Source: Streptosporangiaceae bacterium (GTDB taxonomy: Bacteria; Actinomycetota; Actinomycetes; Streptosporangiales; Streptosporangiaceae). Taken from it: a stretch of DNA of 11,270 nucleotides. Under the pieces are notes generated by a model. It made no database searches and was not told the DNA's origin. It was given only the letters and a program-made list of their open reading frames with translations. Shown one piece after another: positions 1 through 6,269 of this stretch. The translations under genes were made by a program, and so were the position numbers. Position 1 is the first letter of the stretch. Every line of letters begins with the position of its first letter. Location: the NCBI GenBank assembly GCA_030045215.1, contig JASIBJ010000150.1:1-11270 (forward strand), read 5' to 3'.

Positions 1-144
1 GGATGACGGCAGCGCCGACGTCTTCGTACACCACTCCGCGATTCAGGTTGACGGCTTCCGCAGCCTGCAGGAAACCAGCGGGTCGAGTTCACCGCCGGCC
101 AGGGCGCCAAGGGCCCGCAGGCTGAGCAGGTCCGTCCGCTCTAA
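1..144 (+). pseudogene. Cold-shock protein (CspA family), 5'-truncated by the window and frameshifted
   Basis: The frame starting at base 2 reads DDGSADVFVHHSAIQVDGFRSLQE, which is the middle of a CspA-type OB-fold protein including the VFVHH RNA-binding strand (RNP2). From base 73 the -1 frame continues the family sequence exactly, as NQRVEFTAGQGAKGPQ, then AEQVRPL and TAA at 142-144. One A is missing from the run at 72-74: the family needs GAA-AAC and the sequence has GAAAC. As written, translation stays in the wrong frame to the TAG at 191-193 and loses beta strands 4 and 5, so the product should not fold. No classical -1 slippery heptamer is present. It is either a true pseudogene or a one-base sequencing or assembly error in a short homopolymer; the intact codons on both sides and the intact terminator make a recent event or an error likely. 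Cold-shock proteins are cytoplasmic single-stranded nucleic-acid chaperones. Confidence 0.88.
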
Positions 145-202
145 CAAGGCCCGGTCGAGTCGGCCGGTCACAGCACGCATAGCTTCGAGCTAGCGCAGAA
201 CC

Positions 203-237
203 GAAGAGGCGGCTCCCCCCGCGGGGGCCGCCTCTTC
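203..237 (+). terminator. Terminator of the cold-shock gene
   Basis: GAAGAGGCGGC (203-213) pairs perfectly with GCCGCCTCTTC (227-237). The interior is C-rich then G-rich and extends the helix. Only a weak T-containing tail (CGTTGT) follows, as is usual in high-GC actinobacteria. It lies 58 bp after the expected TAA of the cold-shock gene. Confidence 0.8.
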
Positions 238-319
238 CGTTGTCCGGAAATCCGGCGACTCCGTTCTCAGCGTGACAGTTGGATGACCACGCCCGCGACT
301 ACCGAGGTGCGATTCCTGT

Positions 320-344
320 GCTGAATATCTAATCCCTATTCAGC
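320..344. repeat. Inverted repeat in the AT-rich core
   Basis: GCTGAAT (320-326) and ATTCAGC (338-344) are perfect 7-bp arms around an 11-base spacer. It could be a protein binding site or a weak hairpin. No family of regulator can be assigned. Confidence 0.5.
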
Positions 345-357
345 GACCAGAGCGCCA

Positions 358-406
358 TATAGCTATACATATCATATTCTGCATGCCGTCAAGTGAGATT
401 TCTCAC
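358..406. promoter_or_regulatory. Two palindromes in the AT-rich core
   Basis: TATAGCTATA (358-367) is a perfect 10-bp palindrome. GTGAGA-TT-TCTCAC (393-406) is a perfect inverted repeat with a 2-base centre. Both are operator-sized. They sit about 370-420 bp before the aminotransferase start, so they may serve a transcript not recognised here, or nucleoid proteins such as Lsr2 that prefer AT-rich DNA (inference). Confidence 0.4.
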
Positions 407-540
407 AACATTTAGTCCACCTGCATTACTAGCATGAAGATAGCCTTTCGGAAAAGTCCCTGTGTTCTATATTCTCCATATTAGAGCCATCCATTACGGC
501 AAAGACAACAGATTGCTGGTAAAGTCACCCTGCGCGCGAG

Positions 541-555
541 ACCGTGACTCACGGT
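541..555. promoter_or_regulatory. Perfect 15-bp palindrome upstream of the aminotransferase
   Basis: ACCGTGA-C-TCACGGT is symmetric over all 15 positions around a central C. It lies about 225 bp upstream of the ATG at 779 in otherwise featureless GC-rich DNA. The size and symmetry fit a dimeric HTH repressor site, but no regulator gene is adjacent. Confidence 0.4.
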
Positions 556-778
556 TACCTGACACGCGGAGTAACAACAACGGCCGGCCGCGTGCGTCCG
601 GACCGCCGCGGCCCAGCTGATCGCAGTTCCCCAGACGCGGAGCTCATCTGGGCGGCAGCGGTGAGTCGTGGAGCCAATGCTTAGCCGGACAACTCCACCG
701 CCAGCTTCGGTCACCGGGTATCGTCGCGCCCGTCGGGCGGCATCCGGCTGCTCCCGACAGTTCAGGCGAGAGGCACCC

Positions 779-1945
779 ATGACCCGACCACTGCTGAACA
801 GCGCCCTTGCCGACATGGGCACGACCATCTTCGCCGAGATGTCGGTGCTCGCGGTCGAGACCGGCTCGATCAACCTGGGGCAGGGCTTCCCCGACACTGA
901 CGGCCCGGCCGAAATCGCGACCGCCGCAGCCGAGGCCGTCCTCGCCGGTCGGGGCAACCAGTACCCGCCCAGCTCGGGCGTTCCCGAGCTGCGGCAGGCC
1001 ATTGCCGCTCACCAGAAACGGTTTTACGCACTGGACGTCGACCCGGACACCGAGGTCCTCGTCACCGCCGGCGCTACCGAGGCGATCGCCGCCGCCATGC
1101 TGGCGTTGCTTGAGCCGGGCGACGAGGTCATCGCCCTTGAGCCTTACTACGACTCGTACGCGGCCTGTATCGCTATGGCCGGGGCGCGGCGCGTTCCGAT
1201 CACGCTGCGTGCGCCGGACTTCCGGCCTGATCTGGACGCGATGCGCGATGCCGTAACCAGCCGGACCCGGCTCATCCTGCTGAACTCGCCGCACAACCCG
1301 ACCGGGATGGTGGCGACCAGGGAAGAGCTCACCCAGATCGCGGACTTGGCAGTCGAGCGCGATCTGCTCGTGGTCACCGATGAGGTGTATGAGCACATAG
1401 TCTTCGACGGCGAGCACGTCCCGATCGCGTGCCTGCCCGGCATGCGGGACCGGACGGTCAGCATCAGCTCGGCCGGCAAGACCTTCTCGTTTACCGGCTG
1501 GAAGGTGGGATGGGCAACGGGATCTGCCGCGCTCGTCACGGCGGTGCGGACCGCCAAGCAGTTCCTGACGTATGTCAGCAGCGGCCCGTTCCAGTACGCC
1601 ATCGCATACGGCCTCGCACTGCCTGACGCGTTCTACGCCGGCCTCGCGGCGGACCTGCGGCGCCGCCGCGATCTGCTGGCCTCCGGGCTTGCCGAGGCGG
1701 GGTTCGAGGTCTTCACCCCGCAGGGGACGTACTTCATCACCACCGACATCGCCGGGCTCAGCGCAGCGGGCGGCTTGGACTTTTGCCGTGAGCTGCCGCA
1801 TCGGTGCGGTGTTGTGGCCGTTCCGAACGCGGTCTTCTATGACGACAAGCTGGCCGGGCGCAGCCAGGTGCGATTTGCCTTCTGCAAGCGCGATCAGGTT
1901 CTGGCCGATGCAGCCGCCCGGCTCCGGACGCTGCGATCTGGCTGA
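779..1945 (+). CDS. PLP-dependent class I/II aminotransferase (DapC / methionine aminotransferase type)
   Basis: A 388-residue cytoplasmic aminotransferase of fold type I. Landmarks: the N-terminal INLGQGFPD substrate-loop motif; NSPHNPTG at 169-176, whose second Asn contacts PLP; DEVYEH, with the Asp that pairs with the pyridine nitrogen; and SSAGKTFSFTGWKVGW, where K234 forms the Schiff base. Length and motifs match the actinobacterial group annotated as N-succinyldiaminopimelate aminotransferase (DapC, lysine/peptidoglycan pathway) or methionine/kynurenine-type aminotransferase; sequence alone cannot decide which. The frame is open back to a GTG at 668, but the ATG at 779 is chosen because GAGAGG lies just before it and the similarity begins here. 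The cupin gene follows on the same strand 98 bp later. No other lysine-pathway gene is nearby, so the DapC role is not supported by context. Confidence 0.9.
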   Translation: MTRPLLNSALADMGTTIFAEMSVLAVETGSINLGQGFPDTDGPAEIATAAAEAVLAGRGNQYPPSSGVPELRQAIAAHQKRFYALDVDPDTEVLVTAGATEAIAAAMLALLEPGDEVIALEPYYDSYAACIAMAGARRVPITLRAPDFRPDLDAMRDAVTSRTRLILLNSPHNPTGMVATREELTQIADLAVERDLLVVTDEVYEHIVFDGEHVPIACLPGMRDRTVSISSAGKTFSFTGWKVGWATGSAALVTAVRTAKQFLTYVSSGPFQYAIAYGLALPDAFYAGLAADLRRRRDLLASGLAEAGFEVFTPQGTYFITTDIAGLSAAGGLDFCRELPHRCGVVAVPNAVFYDDKLAGRSQVRFAFCKRDQVLADAAARLRTLRSG

Positions 1946-2043
1946 CTGACCAGGCCCGGGCGCGACCAGGGACCAGGCAGGCCGGTCCGCGCTGGTCATT
2001 AGGATGGTCCGTGCTTCAGCAGTCTCCACACGGGAGGGACGCA

Positions 2044-2469
2044 GTGACCCCCGCTCAGAATGGCAGCCAGGCGGCTCGCCCGCAGGCCGAGGTCTACCGG
2101 GCACCCCGGCAAGACAAGCCGTGGGGCCACGAGATCATCTTCGCCGCCAGGGACGGGAGCTACGCCGGCAAGATCATCCATGTCACAGCCGGCCACTCCC
2201 TAAGCCTGCAGTACCACGTCACCAAGGATGAGACCATCAGCTTGTTGTCCGGCGCAGCAGTCATCGAATTCGGCCCGGCCGCTGACCAGCTGACCAGCCA
2301 GCACTTCGGACCTGGCGACACAATCCACCTGCCGCCCGGCGCCCTGCACCGGATCACCGCGATCACCGACCTCACCTTCGCCGAGGCCTCGACCGCCGAC
2401 CCGGGCTGGCGGGAGGACGTCGTCAGGCTTGAGGACAAGTACGGCCGGACGGGGACTACCGCGCCCTGA
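2044..2469 (+). CDS. Small single-domain cupin protein
   Basis: A 141-residue one-domain cupin resembling the C-terminal part of type II phosphomannose isomerases, opening with KPWGHE (25-30). Cupin motif 1 is G50-x5-Q56-x-H58-x4-E63-x6-G70, with Gln in place of the usual first His. Motif 2 is G91-x5-P97-x-G99-x2-H102. The likely metal ligands are therefore Q56, H58, E63 and H102. Such stand-alone domains bind a metal and often a sugar phosphate or small acid; the substrate here is unknown. The GTG at 2044 is preferred over the GTG at 2011 because GGGAGGG ends 6-7 bases before it. It follows the aminotransferase by 98 bp on the same strand and may be co-transcribed. It converges with the erm gene, whose end is 91 bp away. 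Confidence 0.85.
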   Translation: MTPAQNGSQAARPQAEVYRAPRQDKPWGHEIIFAARDGSYAGKIIHVTAGHSLSLQYHVTKDETISLLSGAAVIEFGPAADQLTSQHFGPGDTIHLPPGALHRITAITDLTFAEASTADPGWREDVVRLEDKYGRTGTTAP

Positions 2470-2560
2470 CAAGCCACCGCTAGCACCAGAGGCAACATCA
2501 GCACCACCGGCATCACTGCTCAGGGGTCGGGACGCCCGTAGGCTCATCGGCGTGAACTGG

Positions 2561-3397
2561 TCACGCCCTGGCGTCCAGGATGCGGAAGATCTGCACCCAC
2601 TGGTCCGGGCTGACGAACGCGACGACCGCCTTCCGTTCCACCCCAGCGGCCGCGCACGCCTCGGCAACCTTGTCCACGGGATATGTACGGCGCAGCGAGG
2701 CCTGCACGGAGCCGCCGACGCCGCTGAACCCGGCCTGCACCATCCGCCGGTACGCCGCCATCAGCGGCGGGCTAACGAGCGGCTCGGTTCTGCGCTCCAG
2801 GTGCAGGATGCCCGCATCGACCCGTGGCACCGGCCGGAATTGGGTCCGCGCTATCCGGCCTCGTAGCTCCCAGCTCACCTGTGGCCAGGTGCTGACGGTG
2901 AGCTGGCTCCAGCGCCCGTAGCCGCCGGTGCGCTTGCGGGCGTACTCCAGTTGCGTGATCAGCGTGGCCGACGTCATCCGGGCGGACCGCAGGCACCAGT
3001 CGATGATCGGTGAGGTCAGCGAGAACGGCGCGTTCCCGACGACCTGGAACGCGCGGGAAGGCGGACGCGCCGACAGGAAGTCGCCAAGAACCACCTTGAC
3101 GTTGTCGTGCCCCTGGACCCGCGCGCGCAGCCGGTCCGCCAGGTTCTCGTCGATCTCGTAGGCGATCACCTCGCGGAACATCCCGGCCAGCCGCGTGGTG
3201 AGGATTCCCTCGCCCGCCCCAACTTCGACGCAGGTCCCTTCCGAGTTAAGCGTGACCGCGCGCAGGAACTGGCGAGCGGCCTCGGGACTGCGCAGGTAGT
3301 TCTGGGATAGTTCGCGGCGGCGTCGGCTGACGTCACTGCGAGCCGGCATCATGCGGGCGCCCGTTGAGCTAGCCCTCGACCGGGTCCCGCGCACCAT
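2561..3397 (-). CDS. erm: Erm-type 23S rRNA (adenine-N6)-dimethyltransferase
   Basis: A 278-residue SAM-dependent methyltransferase of the Erm/KsgA fold. Motifs in order: LSQNY (30-34), SAM-binding EVGAGEG (58-64), acidic E81 and D106, and the catalytic NAPF (122-125), followed by SLTSPI. The FSLT run after the catalytic tetrad, the FRPVPRVDAG stretch and the C-terminal QWVQIF helix are typical of Erm rather than KsgA. Known Erm enzymes methylate A2058 of 23S rRNA and block macrolide, lincosamide and streptogramin B binding; whether this one adds one or two methyls cannot be read. The ATG at 3397 has GGAG only 2 bases upstream; ATGs at 3352 and 3349 are alternatives, and the first ~25 residues are poorly conserved. 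It lies 48 bp downstream of arfB on the same strand, with a hairpin between. Codon use matches its neighbours, so it looks resident rather than newly acquired. Confidence 0.9.
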   Translation of the reverse strand: MVRGTRSRASSTGARMMPARSDVSRRRRELSQNYLRSPEAARQFLRAVTLNSEGTCVEVGAGEGILTTRLAGMFREVIAYEIDENLADRLRARVQGHDNVKVVLGDFLSARPPSRAFQVVGNAPFSLTSPIIDWCLRSARMTSATLITQLEYARKRTGGYGRWSQLTVSTWPQVSWELRGRIARTQFRPVPRVDAGILHLERRTEPLVSPPLMAAYRRMVQAGFSGVGGSVQASLRRTYPVDKVAEACAAAGVERKAVVAFVSPDQWVQIFRILDARA

Positions 3398-3416
3398 CGC
3401 TCCAGCGTAACTAGCG

Positions 3417-3451
3417 GACTGACCCGTCCCGCCAGACGGGCTGGCTCAGTC
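3417..3451 (-). terminator. Hairpin between arfB and erm
   Basis: CCCGTC (3423-3428) pairs with GACGGG (3435-3440) across a 6-base loop. The outer arms GACTGA (3417-3422) and TCAGTC (3446-3451) also pair, leaving a 5-base bulge. The outer arm includes the arfB stop codon. There is no T tract after it in the direction of transcription, so it may be an intrinsic-like terminator for arfB or a leader structure of erm, whose start is 19 bases further on. Confidence 0.5.
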
Positions 3452-3868
3452 TCCGTCGTAGCGGCGCAGCCGCTTGGTCTCGGCCCTGCGCTGCTTATCC
3501 GCGAGCCGGCGCTCGATCGAGCCGCGAGTCGGCCTGGTCGGCCGACGAGGCTTCGGCGGTGGCGCGGTCGCCTCGGTCAGCAGAGCGGTGAGCCGTTCGG
3601 CGGCGGCCTCCCGGTTCCGCAGTTGCGAGCGATACTCCGAGGCCGCGACCGTGATGACGCCGCCCGAGAGGCGCCCCGCCAGCGCGCGCAGCGCTCGCTC
3701 CTTCAGAACCGGCGGGAGCGCGCTGGTCGCCGTCAGATCGAATGAGAGCTCGGCCTGGCTGTCGGTGGTGTTGACCGACTGCCCGCCCGGCCCCTGTGAC
3801 CGGGAGAATCGCCATGACAGCTCGTCGGGCGGGATCGTGATGCCGCGCACCACCACGTCGAGGGTCAC
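3446..3868 (-). CDS. arfB: ArfB/YaeJ-type peptidyl-tRNA hydrolase (ribosome rescue factor)
   Basis: A 140-residue protein with one RF-1 domain. SRSQGPGGQSVN places the GGQ peptidyl-tRNA hydrolysis motif at 28-30, close to the N-terminus as in ArfB and unlike full release factors, which have a codon-recognition domain. The C-terminal tail (about 105-140) is rich in Arg/Lys (KPRRPTRPTRGSIERRLADK), matching the basic tail that enters the empty mRNA channel in ArfB. It frees ribosomes stalled on mRNA lacking a stop codon. The GTG at 3868 is chosen because AGGA lies 8 bases upstream, homology starts here, and 140 residues is the normal size; the frame is open upstream to 4240 without similarity. 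It is divergent from the DinB-fold gene and precedes erm on the same strand. Confidence 0.88.
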   Translation of the reverse strand: MTLDVVVRGITIPPDELSWRFSRSQGPGGQSVNTTDSQAELSFDLTATSALPPVLKERALRALAGRLSGGVITVAASEYRSQLRNREAAAERLTALLTEATAPPPKPRRPTRPTRGSIERRLADKQRRAETKRLRRYDGD

Positions 3869-4024
3869 GGTCCGATCCTGAGGTGACGGGGACACCCGGC
3901 GTTGGGGCCGGTCAGCGGCCGATCGGGGAGGAGCATGCAGCCTGCTTATCACAGCGCCATCGCGGCGCGAGCGAATGGCCGCCGCAGGCGGGCCCGTAGT
4001 CTGGCGGCGGGGAGAGGAGCGGCG

Positions 4025-4663
4025 ATGACATCGGTACGCCCCGCGTTCGAGGCGGCGGCGGATTTCGCCGTCGACCTGCTCGGTGATCCTGCGGTTGCCC
4101 GCGGCTGGGCCGAGCCGAGCGCGCTGGCTGAAATGACCGTGGGAGCCTTGGCCGCCCACCTGGCCAGACAGATATTCAACGTGCAGCGGGTACTGGCCGA
4201 GCCGACGGGACCCGAGCCGCCCATCTCCCTGCTCGAGCACTATGCCAGGGTGACCTGGATCGGTACAGGGCTGCAGGACGCGGCCAACGTCGCCATCCGC
4301 CAGGACAGCGAGGCTGGGGCGGCGGTTGGCGCGGCCGCTGTGGCAGCCGGTGCTGCCGCCGCAGCCGGCGAACTGCGCGAAAGGCTAGCGGCCGAGCCCG
4401 TCGACCGGGTTGTGCTGCTGTCCTGGGGGCCCTGGCCGCTCACCCTGGACGACATGCTGATCACCCGGATCATGGAGATAGCGGTGCACGGAGACGACCT
4501 CGCGTACAGCGTCGGGCTGCCGGATGTTCAGTTGCCCGGGGCGGCGGCCGAGATCGCTACCGGCCTGCTGGTCAGGCTCGCGGTGCGCCGGCATGGCCAG
4601 GCGGCTGTGCTTCGAGCTCTGGCGCGAGCGGAGCGGGCACCGCACTCGATCACCGCGTTCTGA
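4025..4663 (+). CDS. Maleylpyruvate isomerase N-terminal (DinB-like) domain protein
   Basis: A 212-residue protein of the DinB / mycothiol-dependent maleylpyruvate isomerase N-terminal fold (TIGR03083-like actinobacterial family). It shows the helix-bundle pattern with AAHLARQ (H45) and, near residue 150, MEIAVHGDDLAYSVG (E151, H155), the usual metal-ligand helix of the family. Between them (about 95-125) is an Ala/Gly-rich low-complexity run that may be a linker. Some members use mycothiol; most have no known substrate, and none can be assigned here. The ATG at 4025 has GGAGAGGAG directly upstream. A TAGTCT hexamer at 3997-4002 could be a -10 box, but no -35 is clear. The next gene begins 118 bp later. 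Confidence 0.8.
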   Translation: MTSVRPAFEAAADFAVDLLGDPAVARGWAEPSALAEMTVGALAAHLARQIFNVQRVLAEPTGPEPPISLLEHYARVTWIGTGLQDAANVAIRQDSEAGAAVGAAAVAAGAAAAAGELRERLAAEPVDRVVLLSWGPWPLTLDDMLITRIMEIAVHGDDLAYSVGLPDVQLPGAAAEIATGLLVRLAVRRHGQAAVLRALARAERAPHSITAF

Positions 4664-4781
4664 CCGCTCAGGGCCGCACCTGCGCGGCACCGCAACTCTC
4701 CGTAGTCTAGATTTAACAATCTGCTACCTCAAGACAGCCGATCGTGAAGCATACGTCCAGCCGGCTACCCAGGAGGGACTC

Positions 4782-5255
4782 ATGAAGGGCTCGGGCCTGA
4801 GCGCCGCCGTACGCCCGGCCGTCTGGACGATCGCCGCCTGTAGCTGCCTGTCGCTGAGCGCGTGCTCCGGCACGTCGCCAGGTGCTCAGCCAGCCGTGGC
4901 TAAGAGCAGATCCGCGATCTCGGCAGTCACGCGGAAGTTCTGCCAGCAGATCGACAACGTGCTGGAGAGCGTCGACAGCCGCGGGCTCACGCACGGCATG
5001 ACCCTGGCCGTCGCGCGGACCGACGTAGACGACATGCTGAAATCGGTGATCACCGACTTCAAGAGGCTTGAAGCCCAGGCTCCGGCGAGGCTCAGAAGGT
5101 CAGTCCGCGACATCGTTGCCGACTTCCTAGCGTTCAAGCGGAAGTCAGATAGCGCCTCATCCGTCAGCCAGCTCATGGCTGACGGCACGCACGGAAGCCC
5201 GGTCCAGACACGTTCTTACCTTCGCGTGCTGGCCTACGCCGGCAGGGCGTGCTAG
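4782..5255 (+). CDS. Small secreted lipoprotein of unknown function
   Basis: A 157-residue protein. The N-terminus has K2, R11 and a hydrophobic core, then the lipobox LSAC with C28 as the lipidated residue, followed by a Ser/Gly/Pro-rich linker. The mature part is predicted helical and charged, with two further cysteines: C54, and C157 as the very last residue, which could form a disulphide outside the cell. I recognise no domain. The ATG at 4782 is fixed by AGGAGG at 4771-4776. Upstream, TAGTCT (4703-4708) overlaps TAGATT (4708-4713) as possible -10 boxes without a clear -35, and AGATT-TAAC-AATCT (4709-4722) forms a small inverted repeat. It converges with the GNAT gene across 20 bp without an obvious terminator. 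Confidence 0.8.
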   Translation: MKGSGLSAAVRPAVWTIAACSCLSLSACSGTSPGAQPAVAKSRSAISAVTRKFCQQIDNVLESVDSRGLTHGMTLAVARTDVDDMLKSVITDFKRLEAQAPARLRRSVRDIVADFLAFKRKSDSASSVSQLMADGTHGSPVQTRSYLRVLAYAGRAC

Positions 5256-5275
5256 CCGGCGAACGTCTGCGACCG

Positions 5276-6130
5276 TCACCCGAAGCTGAGTACGACTCTT
5301 TCTGCCACCGGCTGGTATCCCAGCCTGCGATACAGGGCGTTGCTGGTCGCGTTGGCCGCATTGGTGAACAAGACGACCTCGCGTGCGCCGGACCCGATCG
5401 CGGCGCTGGTCACGGCGGCAGTTACCGCGCCGCCGTATCCTCGGCCGCGCAGCTGCGGCGGGGTGTACACCGGTCCCACGCGCACGACGCCGGCCGCCGG
5501 GCGGTTGTGCCCGGCCATCGCGACCGGCTGGCCCTGGGCCTCCCACAGCGTCAGCCCCTGGTAACCGAGCCGCTCGGAGACGACGCCTGGGCGCATCCCA
5601 GTCAGGTCGTTTACTTCCTCGGCGAAGGCAGCGACCCAGCGCTCAAGCAGGTTACGGTCCGGCTCGCCTGCCAGCCGGGGCGCACCATCAGGTATGGGGT
5701 CGGGTTCCACAAGGCCCGCGAGACGATAAAGCCGGGACCGGCCGAAGGTGGTGTAGCCGATCCCGGTTTCTTCACTCCACGCTGCCGCGAACCGGCCGGC
5801 GGCTTCCTCGTGCGAGTTCACGCCAGGCAACTGGCGGCCGGCACCGGCCAGCAGAGCCGCGAGCTCGGCTGCCGACCCCGCTGGCAGCCCGCCCAGCAGC
5901 AGCGGAAACGGGGGCGTGTGCAGCACGACGGCCTCGACGTCTCCGCCGTCCGGGCGCCACCAGCCGAACAGCGGGCCGTCAGGCCCGAGATCGCGTGGCT
6001 GCGCGGCCGGCCGGGCCCGTAGGCCCTCGACGACGGCAAGCTCGATAGTGCGCTCGACCCGCTGGCTGACGAGGAACGCGCCGGCCGCGGTCACGTACTC
6101 GTCCAGGCTGGCCGTCAGTTCCCAGGGCAT
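5276..6130 (-). CDS. GNAT family N-acetyltransferase
   Basis: A 284-residue two-part protein. The C-terminal half (about 150-284) is a GNAT domain: the beta4 strand and acetyl-CoA pyrophosphate loop VGPVYTPPQLRGRGYG, with the R/QxxGxG/A motif as QLRGRGYG at 226-233, followed by LFTNAANATSNALYRRLGY (to residue 272), the typical motif B. The N-terminal half (about 1-145) resembles the degenerate GNAT-like half seen in many actinobacterial two-domain acetyltransferases. The acceptor substrate is unknown. The start at 6130 lacks a good Shine-Dalgarno sequence and sits inside an inverted repeat (6121-6147), so translation may be weak or controlled. It is divergent from mscL and convergent with the lipoprotein gene. 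Confidence 0.85.
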   Translation of the reverse strand: MPWELTASLDEYVTAAGAFLVSQRVERTIELAVVEGLRARPAAQPRDLGPDGPLFGWWRPDGGDVEAVVLHTPPFPLLLGGLPAGSAAELAALLAGAGRQLPGVNSHEEAAGRFAAAWSEETGIGYTTFGRSRLYRLAGLVEPDPIPDGAPRLAGEPDRNLLERWVAAFAEEVNDLTGMRPGVVSERLGYQGLTLWEAQGQPVAMAGHNRPAAGVVRVGPVYTPPQLRGRGYGGAVTAAVTSAAIGSGAREVVLFTNAANATSNALYRRLGYQPVAERVVLSFG

Positions 6131-6147
6131 GCACCATGATGCCTGGG
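6121..6147 (-). promoter_or_regulatory. Inverted repeat over the acetyltransferase start codon
   Basis: CCCAGG(G)CAT (6121-6130) pairs with ATGCCTGGG (6139-6147): nine base pairs with one bulged G and the loop GCACCATG. In the minus-strand mRNA this hairpin contains the start codon (6128-6130). It could limit initiation, or be a DNA operator between two divergent genes. Confidence 0.4.
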
Positions 6148-6269
6148 GTGTTTCGGCCCAGCCAACCGAGTTTCCGCCCAGGATGATGGCTCTGAGCTTT
6201 CAGCATTGGTAGCGTCTCGTGTGCTCAGCAGGCCCGAGTCTCGGGCCCAGGCGCGGCCGGGAGAGGGTT

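Larger units (their letters stand above)
238..778. other. Gene-free stretch with an AT-rich core, upstream of the aminotransferase
   Basis: No convincing gene is visible on either strand. Bases about 310-500 are clearly AT-rich, with runs such as CATATAGCTATACATATC, in DNA that is otherwise very GC-rich. The core carries several small inverted repeats, listed separately. The rest (about 500-778) returns to high GC and forms the upstream region of the aminotransferase gene. The aminotransferase frame is open back to a GTG at 668, but that extension has no family similarity and no good ribosome binding site. I could not fix a promoter. Confidence 0.6.

Noticed and set aside
61..80. Programmed -1 frameshift in the cold-shock gene
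   Set aside because: The codons CAG-GAA-ACC do not form a slippery heptamer and no downstream pseudoknot is evident before the stop; a one-base loss is simpler.
644..2104. Long open frame of 486 codons on the minus strand
   Set aside because: It runs antisense to the aminotransferase, which has full family motifs and a ribosome binding site; its translation is Arg/Gly/Pro-rich without any recognisable motif, a usual shadow in GC-rich DNA.
2561..3397. Identity as KsgA (16S rRNA dimethyltransferase)
   Set aside because: The NAPF-SLT motif, the FRPVPRVDAG segment and the C-terminal QW-containing helix fit Erm better, and KsgA has NLPY.
3869..4240. N-terminal extension of the arfB frame
   Set aside because: The extra 124 residues have no similarity and overlap the divergent DinB-fold gene; ArfB proteins are about 140 residues, matching the GTG at 3868.
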